43,446 nucleotides of DNA from Bacteroidota bacterium (lineage in GTDB: Bacteria; Bacteroidota; Bacteroidia; Chitinophagales; LD1). The notes beneath the pieces were generated by a model. That model saw only the letters and a program-made list of their open reading frames with translations, was not told the origin of the DNA and made no database searches. Of the stretch, positions 1 to 7,876 are shown piece after piece. A program made the translations under genes and the position numbers. Every line of letters begins with the position of its first letter. Positions within the stretch are counted from its first letter, which is position 1. The stretch is from assembly GCA_947479455.1 (NCBI GenBank), contig CANJZE010000027.1, forward strand, positions 1-43,446, in the 5' to 3' direction.

Positions 1-407
1 CCACTTAAAGTAGATGCCGCATCGGTGCTACCACCTGAACAGATAGATGAATTTGTAAGCGTGGCTGCTGTTAATGCAGGGTCGGCTACTACCGTCAAGG
101 TTACTGATGCACTTGTTGCATTACAGCCTACACTTGTTGCCGGAAGATTTCTTCTGTAGTAATAAGTACCCGCTGCCGATATACTTGCAATGGTCATTGT
201 TGTCGTAGTCGTATTCGTATAAACCGCACCAGTTGGGGTGCCATTGGCTACCGTTGTAAAGGTGCTGTTATCTGTAGAATATTCCCATACAGGTGCCTGT
301 GTGCCGGTGCCGCCACTTAAAGTAGATGCCGCATCGGTGCTACCACCTGAACAGATAGATGAATTTGTAAGCGTGGCTGCTGTTAATGCAGGGTCGGCTA
401 CTACCGT
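1..407 (-). repeat. Tandem 312-bp repeat inside the adhesin gene
   Basis: Positions 1-95 and 313-407 are identical base for base and lie exactly 312 bp apart, in frame with the adhesin reading frame. Beyond 407 the copies diverge at once (408, 411). The array continues off the left edge, so the copy number is unknown. Confidence 0.9.
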
Positions 408-1778
408 TAAAGGTATATCAATAGTGGTAGAATTGTTTGCTTGTCCACAACCAAAATCCGAATTTCTGGCAATGAACCAAGAACCCGGTGTATTATAAAC
501 AGCGGAAGGTAAATTGGAGGAACTACTGGTTACGGTTTCATACGAAGTCCAACCGAGTGCACTGGGTCCTCCCCTATAATAATAGGTATAACTCACGGTT
601 CCGCCATTGGAAGTGGCTGCTGTACTATTGGCAATAGTAAGGGGGTTTAACCCGGCACAAACCGGGGTGGTAATAGTAACAGCACCCGGACCATTCGATC
701 GAACAGCAACGGAGGCCGTATTAGCTGCTGTGGCACAACCATTATTACTGGCACTGAGTGTAAAAGTGCCTGAAGGACCAGTAAGAACATTTGGAGATGT
801 CCAAGTAGTGCTCTGAGCGGTTGAACTTGCAATGGTGCCACCGGCAGGTCCGCCAGTCCAAGACCATGCATTTACATACGTTCCTGCACCGGTCAAACTT
901 ACCACTGCTGCTGTATTATGGCAAGGATTTGTATTACTTGCGGTTGCCGTAACGCTAACTGGTTGTGTATGGCGGTAAGTCAAAATACCCGAAGTACCTG
1001 ACCACAAAGAAGCTGTTCTCCATGCGTGAATTCTCACTGAAGTTGTTGTTCCTGAATTCCAACCTAAGGTGCTTGTATTTTGACCAACTGCGGCACCTGT
1101 TCCGTTTAGCGGTTGAAGATAAAAGCCGTTTTGCTGAGCAGAGCCGTTATTATTCCAAGTCCAGTCATAATATGTATTTGCAGCAACTGTAATATCATAA
1201 TATGCGCCTGCGCCCATTCTTGCAGTTCCATTACTGCAACCACTTGCCGCAGTAAAGGTAGGAGTAGATTCTACTCCTATACCTATTGGATATTTCATTA
1301 CATATAACGTTCCGTTAGTGGCATTTGTGGTGCAATTATAGAGGTTCATAAGCGCGCGCCATTGTCCATTTGCCGAATTAGCACCTGAAACACCTCCAGC
1401 ATTGCTACCCGCAGTTTTGTAAAGTATTGATGCATTGGTTCCGGTACAGTAAGGGCCATTATCATCATTGTAAGTTCGCGGAGATGAATCTCCTTCTCTA
1501 AATAGGGTGATCTGTGTGTCGTACGAAGTACCACAAGTGTATAACCCTAACATGTCTCCTTCCATAACTCCGGAGATCAACATATATTCTCCACCATAAA
1601 AATTGGTGCATCCCGCCCAAGTATTATGAGCTAATCCACTAACATTTTGGGCGCAAAAAGAAGTACCTCCATAAGCACACTGTGCATTTACTTTAGATAA
1701 TCCAGCAAGCAGTAAAAAAACTGTAAAAAAAACTACAGTTAAGGTATGGGTTGCTTTAGCGTGTATAAAATTTTTCAT
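1..1778 (-). CDS. Large repeat adhesin (Ig-like/SprB-type repeats), C-terminal part beyond the left edge
   Basis: Reading the minus strand from ATG at 1778 gives an uninterrupted frame of about 592 codons to position 1 with no stop, so the gene is cut by the window edge. Residues 1-33 form a signal peptide (basic MKNFIHAKA start, hydrophobic core, cleavage near VNAQC). An N-terminal Cys/Gly-rich module (about residues 34-270) is followed by Ser/Thr/Gly-rich Ig-like repeats with phrases such as SICSGGSTDAASTLSGG and GTYYYRRN. The last two repeats are tandem copies 312 bp (104 codons) apart. Composition and layout fit Bacteroidota cell-surface or gliding adhesins exported by the T9SS, but the C-terminal sorting domain would lie outside the window. 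It follows the small exported gene by 45 bp and is probably co-transcribed with it. The function (adhesion) is inferred from architecture only. Confidence 0.8.
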   Translation of the reverse strand, partial: MKNFIHAKATHTLTVVFFTVFLLLAGLSKVNAQCAYGGTSFCAQNVSGLAHNTWAGCTNFYGGEYMLISGVMEGDMLGLYTCGTSYDTQITLFREGDSSPRTYNDDNGPYCTGTNASILYKTAGSNAGGVSGANSANGQWRALMNLYNCTTNATNGTLYVMKYPIGIGVESTPTFTAASGCSNGTARMGAGAYYDITVAANTYYDWTWNNNGSAQQNGFYLQPLNGTGAAVGQNTSTLGWNSGTTTSVRIHAWRTASLWSGTSGILTYRHTQPVSVTATASNTNPCHNTAAVVSLTGAGTYVNAWSWTGGPAGGTIASSTAQSTTWTSPNVLTGPSGTFTLSASNNGCATAANTASVAVRSNGPGAVTITTPVCAGLNPLTIANSTAATSNGGTVSYTYYYRGGPSALGWTSYETVTSSSSNLPSAVYNTPGSWFIARNSDFGCGQANNSTTIDIPLTVVADPALTAATLTNSSICSGGSTDAASTLSGGTGTQAPVWEYSTDNSTFTTVANGTPTGAVYTNTTTTTMTIASISAAGTYYYRRNLPATSVGCNATSASVTLTVVADPALTAATLTNSSICSGGSTDAASTLS

Positions 1779-1823
1779 GTTATTAGTTATAAAGATTTAC
1801 AAATGCAAGTTAAAGGGCGAATG

Positions 1824-2261
1824 TTATTGCTTGGTGGTTGATTGAGGTTTAGGGAGTGCCGTTTTTTCTATAGTAGAACCGGCACCTTCATTTGCCCATT
1901 TTTTATAAAGCTCCGGATTTTTATAAAACAATTTTTCTTTTTCTATTTTATAGGTTTCAGCATCTCTTTCGGCATTGCCGGTTAATTCATAACGGAAGTA
2001 GCCGTTATCAAAATATTTTTTTTCAACACCTTGAGCCGGAGGGGGAGATATAACATTAAGTTCATCGCCAATAACGTGCTGGAATGAAACATGACCGGCA
2101 TCAACCAACTTGCTATCAGCTAAAGTTGCATTAGGTGCGGTGCATTGCTTTGCCTGTGCTTCAATGTTATTTGCATTGAATAAAAAAAGACATAAAAGCA
2201 CAGCAGGAAGTTTTGCCATAGTGAAAAATTGGCTAACAGGTAGGGTAATGATTTTGTTCAT
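1824..2261 (-). CDS. Small exported protein of unknown function
   Basis: A 145-residue product. I place the start at the ATG at 2261 (MNKIITLPVSQ) because a TAnnTTTG promoter box at 2292-2299 lies over any longer start. Residues 1-35 form a signal peptide with a core around LPAVLLCLFLF and a likely cleavage after NNIEA. The mature part is short and polar, with charged stretches in its second half (ERDAETYKIEKEKLFYKN) and a Gly/Ser/Thr-rich tail. I recognise no domain. It lies 45 bp upstream of the large adhesin on the same strand, so it may be a periplasmic or surface accessory of that adhesin; this is inference from position only. Confidence 0.65.
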   Translation of the reverse strand: MNKIITLPVSQFFTMAKLPAVLLCLFLFNANNIEAQAKQCTAPNATLADSKLVDAGHVSFQHVIGDELNVISPPPAQGVEKKYFDNGYFRYELTGNAERDAETYKIEKEKLFYKNPELYKKWANEGAGSTIEKTALPKPQSTTKQ

Positions 2262-2291
2262 GCTATTGAGTTTAATTTTTAGAACGAGTTT

Positions 2292-2299
2292 CAAATGTA
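2292..2299 (-). promoter_or_regulatory. Bacteroidetes -7 box (TACATTTG) before the small exported gene and adhesin
   Basis: On the minus strand the sequence TACATTTG matches TAnnTTTG exactly, 31 bp upstream of the ATG at 2261. At the usual -33 distance there is only TTA rather than TTG, so the upstream box is weak. Confidence 0.45.
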
Positions 2300-2613
2300 A
2301 TAATATCGGGGATAATTTAACTGCTTTTTATACGGCTTGTCAATACTAAGTTACACGTTGGTTTGCAGCTTACAAGTCAAATGCTGTGCCTTTTCTTAGT
2401 GTTTATTAGCAAATAGGTTGTAACCTATTGATTTTAAGCAAGAAACAATTTTTGACAGAATGAAATTTACCAGGTCTAACTTGTTTTTTTGGCTGTAAAT
2501 AAATACACCCCGTGGTTATAAAAAAGACGGTTGCCGCGATGAAAAAAAACAAGGTGGAATTTGTATGTTGAAACTATTTGGAAATAGAGGTATTTTTTAA
2601 CCAATTAATCTAA
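2300..2613. other. Gene-free stretch with an 18-bp dyad
   Basis: No supportable coding frame on either strand. It holds a perfect dyad at 2412-2429 (AATAGGTT, two bases, AACCTATT) without a T-run, and otherwise AT-rich sequence. The right end runs into the terminator of the fibronectin-III gene. Confidence 0.5.
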
Positions 2614-2614
2614 C

Positions 2615-2650
2615 AAAAAAAGGGCTTCTACTTTTATAAAATAGAAGCCC
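2615..2650 (-). terminator. Rho-independent terminator of the fibronectin-III gene
   Basis: A perfect 9-bp stem, GGGCTTCTA (2622-2630) with TAGAAGCCC (2642-2650). On the minus strand it is followed by seven T residues (2615-2621). It lies 76 bp beyond the stop codon at 2726. Confidence 0.85.
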
Positions 2651-2725
2651 AAGAAAGTTGAATTCAAATACTGCCCGGCAATTTTTGCGTAGAACGAAAT
2701 TGAAAAAACCGGAAGCCTGCAGAAT

Positions 2726-3343
2726 TTAAAACTGTGTGGTTCTTCCGCTTGCAGGGTTACTCCAGCCGCTTTTGCCGGCTGTGTTAACAGCAAGCAAACG
2801 AAACCAGTATTTTGTTCCGGGGGCTAAATCTTTTACACGAATACTTGATTTGGTACTAATTTCCACAGGACTGAAATTTTTTTCGAGCAAAGGGTCCATG
2901 CACATTTCAAGCAAGTAAGTGATAGCTCCTTTTACACTTTTTGATGTAATGTCCAGTTGACTATCAAATTCTGTAGCGGTTACTTTTACATCGGTTGGCA
3001 CATCGGGCACCGAAACGGGTGTTGGCACTTTGCGCACTCCAAATCCACTGCTCAGTATTTTTGTTTCATCACTATCACCGGTTATTTGAATATAATCTGC
3101 CAGTTTTACAATAAGGTCTTTGAGTACCTGCCGGGCAATACGCATTAGGGCTTTTTTTGCCTTATCGCGATTGAGCGCTTCGGTGTAAGCATTTTCTAAA
3201 TCATCGGTTGCTGTTTTCAGTTGGGCTAAAGTAGGATTAGGAGTTAAGAAATTAGGGTTGCCGGTCATTTTGGTTTGAATGTCACGGCTTTTGGCTACCT
3301 GCTCGGTAACGGGTTTGTTGAAGTCTATTTTTATGCGACTCAT
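2726..3343 (-). CDS. Fibronectin type III domain protein
   Basis: A 205-residue product starting at the ATG at 3343 (MSRIKIDF). An upstream ATG-free extension would add a low-complexity Phe-rich leader and is unlikely. Residues 1-110 are mostly helical and charged, with no signal peptide (KTATDDLENAYTEALNRDKAKK). After a Pro/Val linker (PTPVSVPDVP) the C-terminal ~90 residues form one FN3 domain with the typical ending LAPGTKYWFRLLAVN-GKSGWSNP. Proteins of this size and layout are common in Bacteroidota, often as uncharacterised single genes. The absence of a leader peptide suggests a cytoplasmic protein or non-classical export. It stands alone with its own terminator. No biochemical role is assigned. 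Confidence 0.8.
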   Translation of the reverse strand: MSRIKIDFNKPVTEQVAKSRDIQTKMTGNPNFLTPNPTLAQLKTATDDLENAYTEALNRDKAKKALMRIARQVLKDLIVKLADYIQITGDSDETKILSSGFGVRKVPTPVSVPDVPTDVKVTATEFDSQLDITSKSVKGAITYLLEMCMDPLLEKNFSPVEISTKSSIRVKDLAPGTKYWFRLLAVNTAGKSGWSNPASGRTTQF

Positions 3344-4023
3344 AATACAAGAATTAAAAAATGAAAAAATAAATTTAGTGTTGTAAACTTTCACCGGCTG
3401 TTGCGCAACAAGGTTGGTTCATCAAATAACAAGTGCACTTTGTTTTCTGCTTTATTGTTCGGTATTTACCCCGGTGATTATTTACAAATGCAAATGTGTG
3501 GTTCGAAAACGCAATGTATTTGCGCAGTAAAAATTGCTTTCGTAAATTCTTGAAAATGAAGGAGAAAAAATTCTGCTCTACAGGTAAAAATGAATCTTCT
3601 GAAAACTTTAACAGCACTGCTTAAAATAGCTGCTAAACAGAAGAACTCTGTAACCAGACTCTGTAATTCAGCAACTCATATTGGTAGTTTAGCAACAAAA
3701 CTCTTGAGATTAATTTTGAAAATCAGGGTTCTCTATGCGATGTTCCGCTACATAGCAACATAGTTTTGTAGATTAGAAATAGAATGAACAAGTGCTGCTA
3801 CAAAACAAAGGAGATACGGTTGTAGAGTTATGAAAAACCGAATTGAAATAATAAAAATAGTTGCAAAAATAAGGAGAACAAGAGCAGCGTTATGAAATCT
3901 GTACCTATGGCGTTTCCCGATAGCTCGTGTTCATTAAGCTCAACTTTATTTTCATGCACCTTTCAATTATTCGGAAGATTTATTGCAACGAAATTTTTTG
4001 CAAAATTGTGCGCACCTATTTTC
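3344..4023. other. 680-bp stretch without a recognisable gene
   Basis: I see no frame with protein-like composition on either strand. The longer open stretches here are either shadows of the HEAT gene or Phe/Lys-rich translations of AT-rich DNA. No RNA gene, clear terminator or inverted repeat was recognised. Confidence 0.4.
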
Positions 4024-4785
4024 CTATGCTGCTGCTTTGCTATGGATATATTCTATTGCCTCTTCCTGCGTTTTTACTGCAAAGTCTTTGTATCGCTCGT
4101 GCACATCAATAATTTCTTCGAGGGCATCCTTTACCAGGTCTTTATTTTCCCATGTTTTAAGGTGGGCCACTACGGTTTCCAGGCAACCTTTTTTATACGC
4201 AATTTGCCCGAGCAGGTGCACCAGTGTTTTGCGCACGCGCAAAGTTTTATCAAACTGAAGTTCCTGCAACAGCGGTAGAATATCCTGCGGATATTTTCGG
4301 CCGCGCAGTTCTATGCCATGGCATATTTCTCTGCGTATCTCTTTATCTTCATGATGAAGAAACCTTTTGGCAAACGCCAGCACAGGCGCAGGATTTTTTT
4401 CGCCCATCTTTTTAATAGAGCCAATGACTGCATTGCGCACGCAGTGGTGCGCATCAAACAATCCGCGCTCCATTAAATCTTCTATCGGTTCAAAATCATA
4501 GATGCCTATTTCGCCTGCGCTGTTAATGGCAGTTTGTCGCACTTTTTCATTGGTGTTTTCAAAAAGCGCGTTCAGCAATTGCAGAATATTCTTTCTGTGT
4601 TTTTGATTGGCGTGGTAAATTTTACCAATGGCGAGGTAGGCTGTTTTGCGGATATAAGTATCCTCATCGCTAAAATAGCGAAGCAGATTATTGCTCCTCT
4701 CCTTTTCAATATCGGCAAGCACCGCATAGTTGATTTCATCAACCAGTTTTTGTCGTTCGGTTTTGCTTAAATCGTAGAATGGCAT
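4024..4785 (-). CDS. HEAT-repeat protein
   Basis: A 253-residue product without signal peptide or membrane segment. Most of the chain is made of paired helices of about 35-40 residues with the HEAT pattern of conserved Arg/Asp turns, for example EDTYIRKTAYLAIGKI, NEKVRQTAINSAGEIG, HHCVRNAVIGSIKKMG, DKEIRREICHGIEL and DKTLRVRKTLVHLLGQI. Such solenoids bind proteins or nucleic acids, and some bacterial relatives act in DNA-alkylation repair or phycobilin-lyase-like roles. None of those catalytic signatures is evident here, so I leave the role open. It lies downstream of rplJ on the same strand but is separated by a strong terminator, so it is probably transcribed on its own. Confidence 0.8.
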   Translation of the reverse strand: MPFYDLSKTERQKLVDEINYAVLADIEKERSNNLLRYFSDEDTYIRKTAYLAIGKIYHANQKHRKNILQLLNALFENTNEKVRQTAINSAGEIGIYDFEPIEDLMERGLFDAHHCVRNAVIGSIKKMGEKNPAPVLAFAKRFLHHEDKEIRREICHGIELRGRKYPQDILPLLQELQFDKTLRVRKTLVHLLGQIAYKKGCLETVVAHLKTWENKDLVKDALEEIIDVHERYKDFAVKTQEEAIEYIHSKAAA

Positions 4786-4814
4786 GGGTAGTTCTGCTTT
4801 AACTTCGTTTACAT

Positions 4815-4849
4815 AAATAAAAAAGTCCGTTCAAAAATGAACGGACTTT
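4815..4849 (-). terminator. Terminator of the ribosomal block
   Basis: A perfect 12-bp stem, AAAGTCCGTTCA (4822-4833) with TGAACGGACTTT (4838-4849) and an AAAA loop. On the minus strand a T-rich tail follows. It lies 79 bp beyond the rplJ stop, so the operon ends here instead of continuing into rplL-rpoBC. Confidence 0.85.
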
Positions 4850-4865
4850 GTGTTTTGTATTCAAG

Positions 4866-4912
4866 TCCTTCTCCTTCGGAGAAGGATTTTGTTTCATCCC
4901 GTCTTACACGGG
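4866..4912. repeat. GC-rich palindromic intergenic element downstream of rplJ
   Basis: Two adjacent hairpins: TCCTTCTCC (4866-4874) with GGAGAAGGA (4878-4886), and CCCGT (4898-4902) with ACGGG (4908-4912). The phrasing (CTCCTTCGGAGAAGG, then GGGAAGGATGAGG) resembles small palindromic elements scattered between genes in many Bacteroidota genomes; that comparison is from memory. Confidence 0.55.
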
Positions 4913-4927
4913 AAGGATGAGGTGGTA

Positions 4928-5452
4928 TTAATTCGCTCTGTCTTCCAATGCCTTTACCAAGCCGGCAATCTTTTGTGCCGATGAACCTTGTAATGCACTG
5001 ATCACATTGCTTGCAGGTGATTGCAATAAGCCAATGATTTCGCCAATCAATTCTTTCTTGCTCTTCAACTTAGCCAACACTTCAATTTGTGTATCGCCTA
5101 CAAATACCGAAGCATCAATATAAGCGCCTTTCAATACGGGTCTGTCGTTTGTCTTTCTAAACTCCTTCAACACCTTAGCGGGTGCTGCACCGTCAGCCGA
5201 AAACATAACGCCTGTTGGGCCGTTCAAAAGCGGATAAATTTCTTCGTAACCACCACCCACTTGCTCTAAAGCTTTGCGGATAAGGGTGTTCTTAGATACG
5301 CGGTACTCAATTCCAGAATTGAAACAAAGTCTGCGGAATTTGTTGATTTTTTCTACTGATAAAGTAGATGAATCGGTAATGTAGAAGTATGTAGTATTGC
5401 TGAATTTTTCTTTCAGCGTTGCTATCTCTTGATTTTTTTGATTCTTTTCCAT
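4928..5452 (-). CDS. rplJ: Ribosomal protein uL10 (L10)
   Basis: A 174-residue product of normal L10 length. The N-terminal rRNA-binding domain carries the family pattern KFSNTTYFYITDSSTLSVEKINKFRR and VSKNTLIRKALE, followed by LNGPTGVMFSADGAAPAKVLKEF. The C-terminal helix that anchors L7/L12 dimers is present (SSAQKIAGLVKALEDRAN). L10 forms the base of the ribosomal stalk and binds L11-associated 23S rRNA. It follows rplA by 45 bp. Its normal partner gene rplL is not downstream: a terminator and then an unrelated HEAT gene follow. Confidence 0.97.
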   Translation of the reverse strand: MEKNQKNQEIATLKEKFSNTTYFYITDSSTLSVEKINKFRRLCFNSGIEYRVSKNTLIRKALEQVGGGYEEIYPLLNGPTGVMFSADGAAPAKVLKEFRKTNDRPVLKGAYIDASVFVGDTQIEVLAKLKSKKELIGEIIGLLQSPASNVISALQGSSAQKIAGLVKALEDRAN

Positions 5453-5497
5453 TTGCTGTTTTTTTTTGATTCGTTATTTAAAGTCTAACGTCTCTTA

Positions 5498-6199
5498 TTA
5501 AGATTGTAGTCCTCCTACCGATTTGTAATCAACATTAATTCCGGGGCTCATAGTAGACGCCATGCTGATTCCCATAAAATAAATTCCTTTGGCAGTAGCC
5601 GGTTTCATTTTCGACAAAGTCTGAAGCAAAGCTTCTGCATTCTCATTGATTTGAGCAGCACTGAACGAAACACGACCTACAGAAGTGTGAACGATTCCGA
5701 ACTTATCAACCTTAAATGCAATTTTACCTTTCTTTACTTCACCTACAGCTTTACCAACTTCGGGTGTTACTGTTCCCGATTTTGGATTCGGCATTAAGTT
5801 ACGAGGTCCTAAAACCTTACCTATTTTCGCAATTTTAGCCATTACGTTTGGCGATGCAATTACCACATCAAACTCCATCCAGCCCGCTTCAATTTTTTGC
5901 ACGAACTCATCGAGTCCTACAAAATCAGCTCCTGCTTTTCTTGCTTCTTCTTCTTTGTCGGGTGTAGTGAGAACCAAAACGCGTTTGGTTTTTCCGGTTC
6001 CGTGTGGAAGGGCGGTGGTACCGCGAATTGCCTGATCGGCTTTCTTAGGATCAACACCTAATTGAATGTGCAAGTCAACGGAGGCATCGAACTTGCAGGT
6101 GGTTACTTCCTTTACAATTTTGGAAGCATCGGCTAATGAATAGAGCTTGTTAGCATCTACTTTGCCTGCCACGGCTTTTCTTTTCTTTGATAATTTCAT
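5498..6199 (-). CDS. rplA: Ribosomal protein uL1 (L1)
   Basis: A 233-residue product matching L1 along its length: the N-terminal [12 protein letters not shown] segment, the [20 protein letters not shown] strand-turn, [11 protein letters not shown], the second-domain segment [16 protein letters not shown] and the closing [16 protein letters not shown]1 binds 23S rRNA at the mobile L1 stalk involved in release of deacylated tRNA. In many bacteria it also represses its own operon by binding mRNA; no clear L1 mimic site was identified here. The 140-bp gap from rplK holds an imperfect inverted repeat. Confidence 0.97.
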   Translation of the reverse strand: MKLSKKRKAVAGKVDANKLYSLADASKIVKEVTTCKFDASVDLHIQLGVDPKKADQAIRGTTALPHGTGKTKRVLVLTTPDKEEEARKAGADFVGLDEFVQKIEAGWMEFDVVIASPNVMAKIAKIGKVLGPRNLMPNPKSGTVTPEVGKAVGEVKKGKIAFKVDKFGIVHTSVGRVSFSAAQINENAEALLQTLSKMKPATAKGIYFMGISMASTMSPGINVDYKSVGGLQS

Positions 6200-6263
6200 T
6201 GGTTTAGTTTTTTGAGGTCAAGCGGAGCAATGAACTCCTCCCTCGGTTATTAAAAAAGTTTGG

Positions 6264-6335
6264 TAGTAGGCAGCGGCAGTATGCAGTTTAAATACAAGGC
6301 ACTTACTGCCTTCTGCTTGCTGCTGCTGCTTACTG
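6264..6335. repeat. Imperfect inverted repeat between rplK and rplA
   Basis: The left arm around 6264-6287 (GTAGGCAGCGGCAGTATGCAG) resembles the reverse complement of the right arm around 6303-6335, which reads as CAGTAAGCAGCAGCAGCAAG and then CAGAAGGCAGTAA on the minus strand. The AGGCAG/AAGCAG phrasing looks like a small intergenic repeat element rather than a terminator, because no T-run follows. Confidence 0.5.
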
Positions 6336-6339
6336 ATTT

Positions 6340-6768
6340 CTAGTATCCTTCTACGTTAAATCCTGCGCTCTTTGCAGAACCTGCCACCATACTCATAGCT
6401 GATTCAATAGTGAAACAGTTTAAGTCAGGCATTTTTTCTTCGGCAATTTTTCTGATAATGTCTTTGCTTACCATTCCTATTTTTTTACGGTTTGGTTCAG
6501 CAGAACCCAATTGCTTCTTCGTTAATTCCATTAACATGGCATGAGCCGGTGGCGTTTTGATAACGAAGTCGAAACTTTTATCGGTATAAACAGTGATGAT
6601 ACAAGGAAGAATTTTGCCTTGCTTGTCCTGTGTTTGCGCATTGAAGCGTTTGCAGAACTCCATAATGTTCACACCTTTTGAACCGAGAGCCGGTCCAATT
6701 GGAGGAGCTGGATTTGCCTGACCGCCTTTAACCTGTAACTTGATGAATGTTTGAATTTCCTTTGCCAT
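6340..6768 (-). CDS. rplK: Ribosomal protein uL11 (L11)
   Basis: A 142-residue product, the usual L11 length. It starts [20 protein letters not shown], with the [18 protein letters not shown] signature of the N-terminal factor-binding domain. The C-terminal rRNA-binding domain has [17 protein letters not shown] at the end. L11 binds the GTPase-associated centre of 23S rRNA with L10/L12 and takes part in stringent-response signalling. It follows nusG with a 76-bp spacer that contains a small GC-rich hairpin. Confidence 0.97.
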   Translation of the reverse strand: MAKEIQTFIKLQVKGGQANPAPPIGPALGSKGVNIMEFCKRFNAQTQDKQGKILPCIITVYTDKSFDFVIKTPPAHAMLMELTKKQLGSAEPNRKKIGMVSKDIIRKIAEEKMPDLNCFTIESAMSMVAGSAKSAGFNVEGY

Positions 6769-6818
6769 TGTATTGCTATTAACTGATTATTGGAATTTTG
6801 TTTATTGTATTCTGTATT

Positions 6819-6847
6819 AAGTCCCCTTTAGGGGATTTAGGGGTTTA
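6819..6847. repeat. CCCCTTTAGGGG hairpin between nusG and rplK
   Basis: AAGTCCCC (6819-6826) pairs with GGGGATTT (6831-6838) with one G-T pair and a TTTA loop, followed by TAGGGGTTTAA which overlaps the nusG stop at 6845-6847. This CCCCTTTAGGGGATTTAGGGG phrasing resembles dispersed intergenic repeats of Bacteroidota; it may also attenuate or process the transcript. Confidence 0.5.
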
Positions 6848-7378
6848 AGCTATTTTCTCTACCTGCATAAAACTTACTTCTACAGGAGTTTTGCGTCCGA
6901 AAATTTTCACCACCACTTTCAATTTCTTCTTATCGTTATTTATTTCTTCAATGGTTCCAATAAAATCGTTGAAAGGACCATCAACAATTTTCACGTCTTC
7001 ATTCATAATGAATGGTTCTGCAATTGTTTCACCCGCTTCAAGCATTTCATCGGCCTTACCAAGAAGTTTAAAAACCTCTGCATGAGAAAGAGTTCCTAAG
7101 AAACCAAGCACTCCGTGCACCTGACGAACATGCGACCACATTTCCTGGCTCATTTTTTTGTCTTCCACTTCCATGTAAACATAACCGGGGAACAAAGTTT
7201 TTTCCTTGATGGTTTTCTTTCCCGCTTTAATCGTATAAATTTTCTCGGTAGGAACCAGAATATTCAAAACAATTTTATCCCACTTTGAACGATTTACTTC
7301 AAGTAAAACGTGCTCGCGTATCTTGCGTTCCTGTCCGCTTATTACGCGCACTACATACCACTTTTTATCATCTGCCAT
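6845..7378 (-). CDS. nusG: Transcription elongation/antitermination factor NusG
   Basis: A 177-residue product. The N-terminal NGN domain (KKWYVVRVISGQERKIREH, then TLFPGYVYMEVEDKK) is followed by a C-terminal KOW domain (DVKIVDGPFNDFIGTIEEIN). NusG binds RNA polymerase across the DNA cleft and couples it to Rho or to the ribosomal S10 protein. It starts 2 bp after the secE stop, so the two are translationally linked in one operon. No insertion or loss relative to the family is evident. Confidence 0.97.
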   Translation of the reverse strand: MADDKKWYVVRVISGQERKIREHVLLEVNRSKWDKIVLNILVPTEKIYTIKAGKKTIKEKTLFPGYVYMEVEDKKMSQEMWSHVRQVHGVLGFLGTLSHAEVFKLLGKADEMLEAGETIAEPFIMNEDVKIVDGPFNDFIGTIEEINNDKKKLKVVVKIFGRKTPVEVSFMQVEKIA

Positions 7379-7380
7379 GA

Positions 7381-7578
7381 TTACCCGATAATGATTTTGT
7401 AAAGTTCCTGAATACTGTATTTAAAAACCACATCAATAAACAACACAATTAATGAAATAATAAGCGAGGTAATAAGCACTATCACCGAACTATCCTGCAA
7501 CTCGGCCCATGTAGGCCAGGTCACTTTGTGAACCAACTCATCGTAAGCTTCCTGAAAATATAATGTGATTTTATCCAT
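7381..7578 (-). CDS. secE: Preprotein translocase subunit SecE
   Basis: A 65-residue single-span membrane protein. The amphipathic N-terminal helix (YFQEAYDELVHKVTWPTWAELQ) carries the SecE signature VTWPTW, followed by one membrane segment (SSVIVLITSLIISLIVLFIDVVF). It clamps SecY in the SecYEG channel. Its position between tRNA-Trp and nusG is the canonical bacterial order. Confidence 0.95.
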   Translation of the reverse strand: MDKITLYFQEAYDELVHKVTWPTWAELQDSSVIVLITSLIISLIVLFIDVVFKYSIQELYKIIIG

Positions 7579-7633
7579 TGCTTTTTGTGTTTCTATCTTC
7601 TGTTACTTCTTACTATTTACCACTCACTGTTTG

Positions 7634-7704
7634 CAGGGGCAGCCAGATTCGAACTGACATCAAGGGTTTTGGAGACCCGTATGCTACCATTGCACTATGC
7701 CCCT
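7634..7704 (-). tRNA. trnW: tRNA-Trp (anticodon CCA)
   Basis: The minus strand starts AGGGGCA and its acceptor partner TGCCCCT ends at 7635. The D arm (GTGC-AATGGTA-GCAT), anticodon loop CTCCAAA and T arm (GTCAG-TTCGAAT-CTGGC) are all present. The CCA anticodon reads UGG. No 3' CCA is encoded. It lies 55 bp upstream of secE and belongs to the same transcription unit, as in many Bacteroidota where tuf would precede it. Confidence 0.95.
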
Positions 7705-7779
7705 AATTCTCTTTGCCGGAACGCTCTCCAAACCTCTGTTTACTCCAAATCTTTATCAGCCCTTCGGTAAAAAGGGACG

Positions 7780-7808
7780 CAAATATAACCACCGAACCGA
7801 ATTTTCAA
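7780..7808 (-). promoter_or_regulatory. Promoter of the trnW-secE-nusG-rplKAJ unit
   Basis: On the minus strand a TTG at 7808-7806 (in TTTTGA) is followed after 18 bp by TATATTTG (7787-7780) and then C, an exact TAnnTTTGC -7 box. The tRNA begins 75 bp further on. Confidence 0.75.
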
Positions 7809-7876
7809 AAGATTTGGAAAGAATAGTGTTCCGGCTGATAATTGCGTAGCCCGCATTTGACTCCTATCCTTTAGAA

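Noticed and set aside
1-410. CRISPR array at the left edge
   Set aside because: The repeat is 312 bp, in frame, and part of an adhesin coding sequence, with no short regular spacers.
3375-3617. 80-codon minus-strand open frame upstream of the FN3 gene
   Set aside because: Phe/Lys/Cys-rich translation of AT-rich DNA with no motif, and it overlaps the likely leader region of the FN3 gene.
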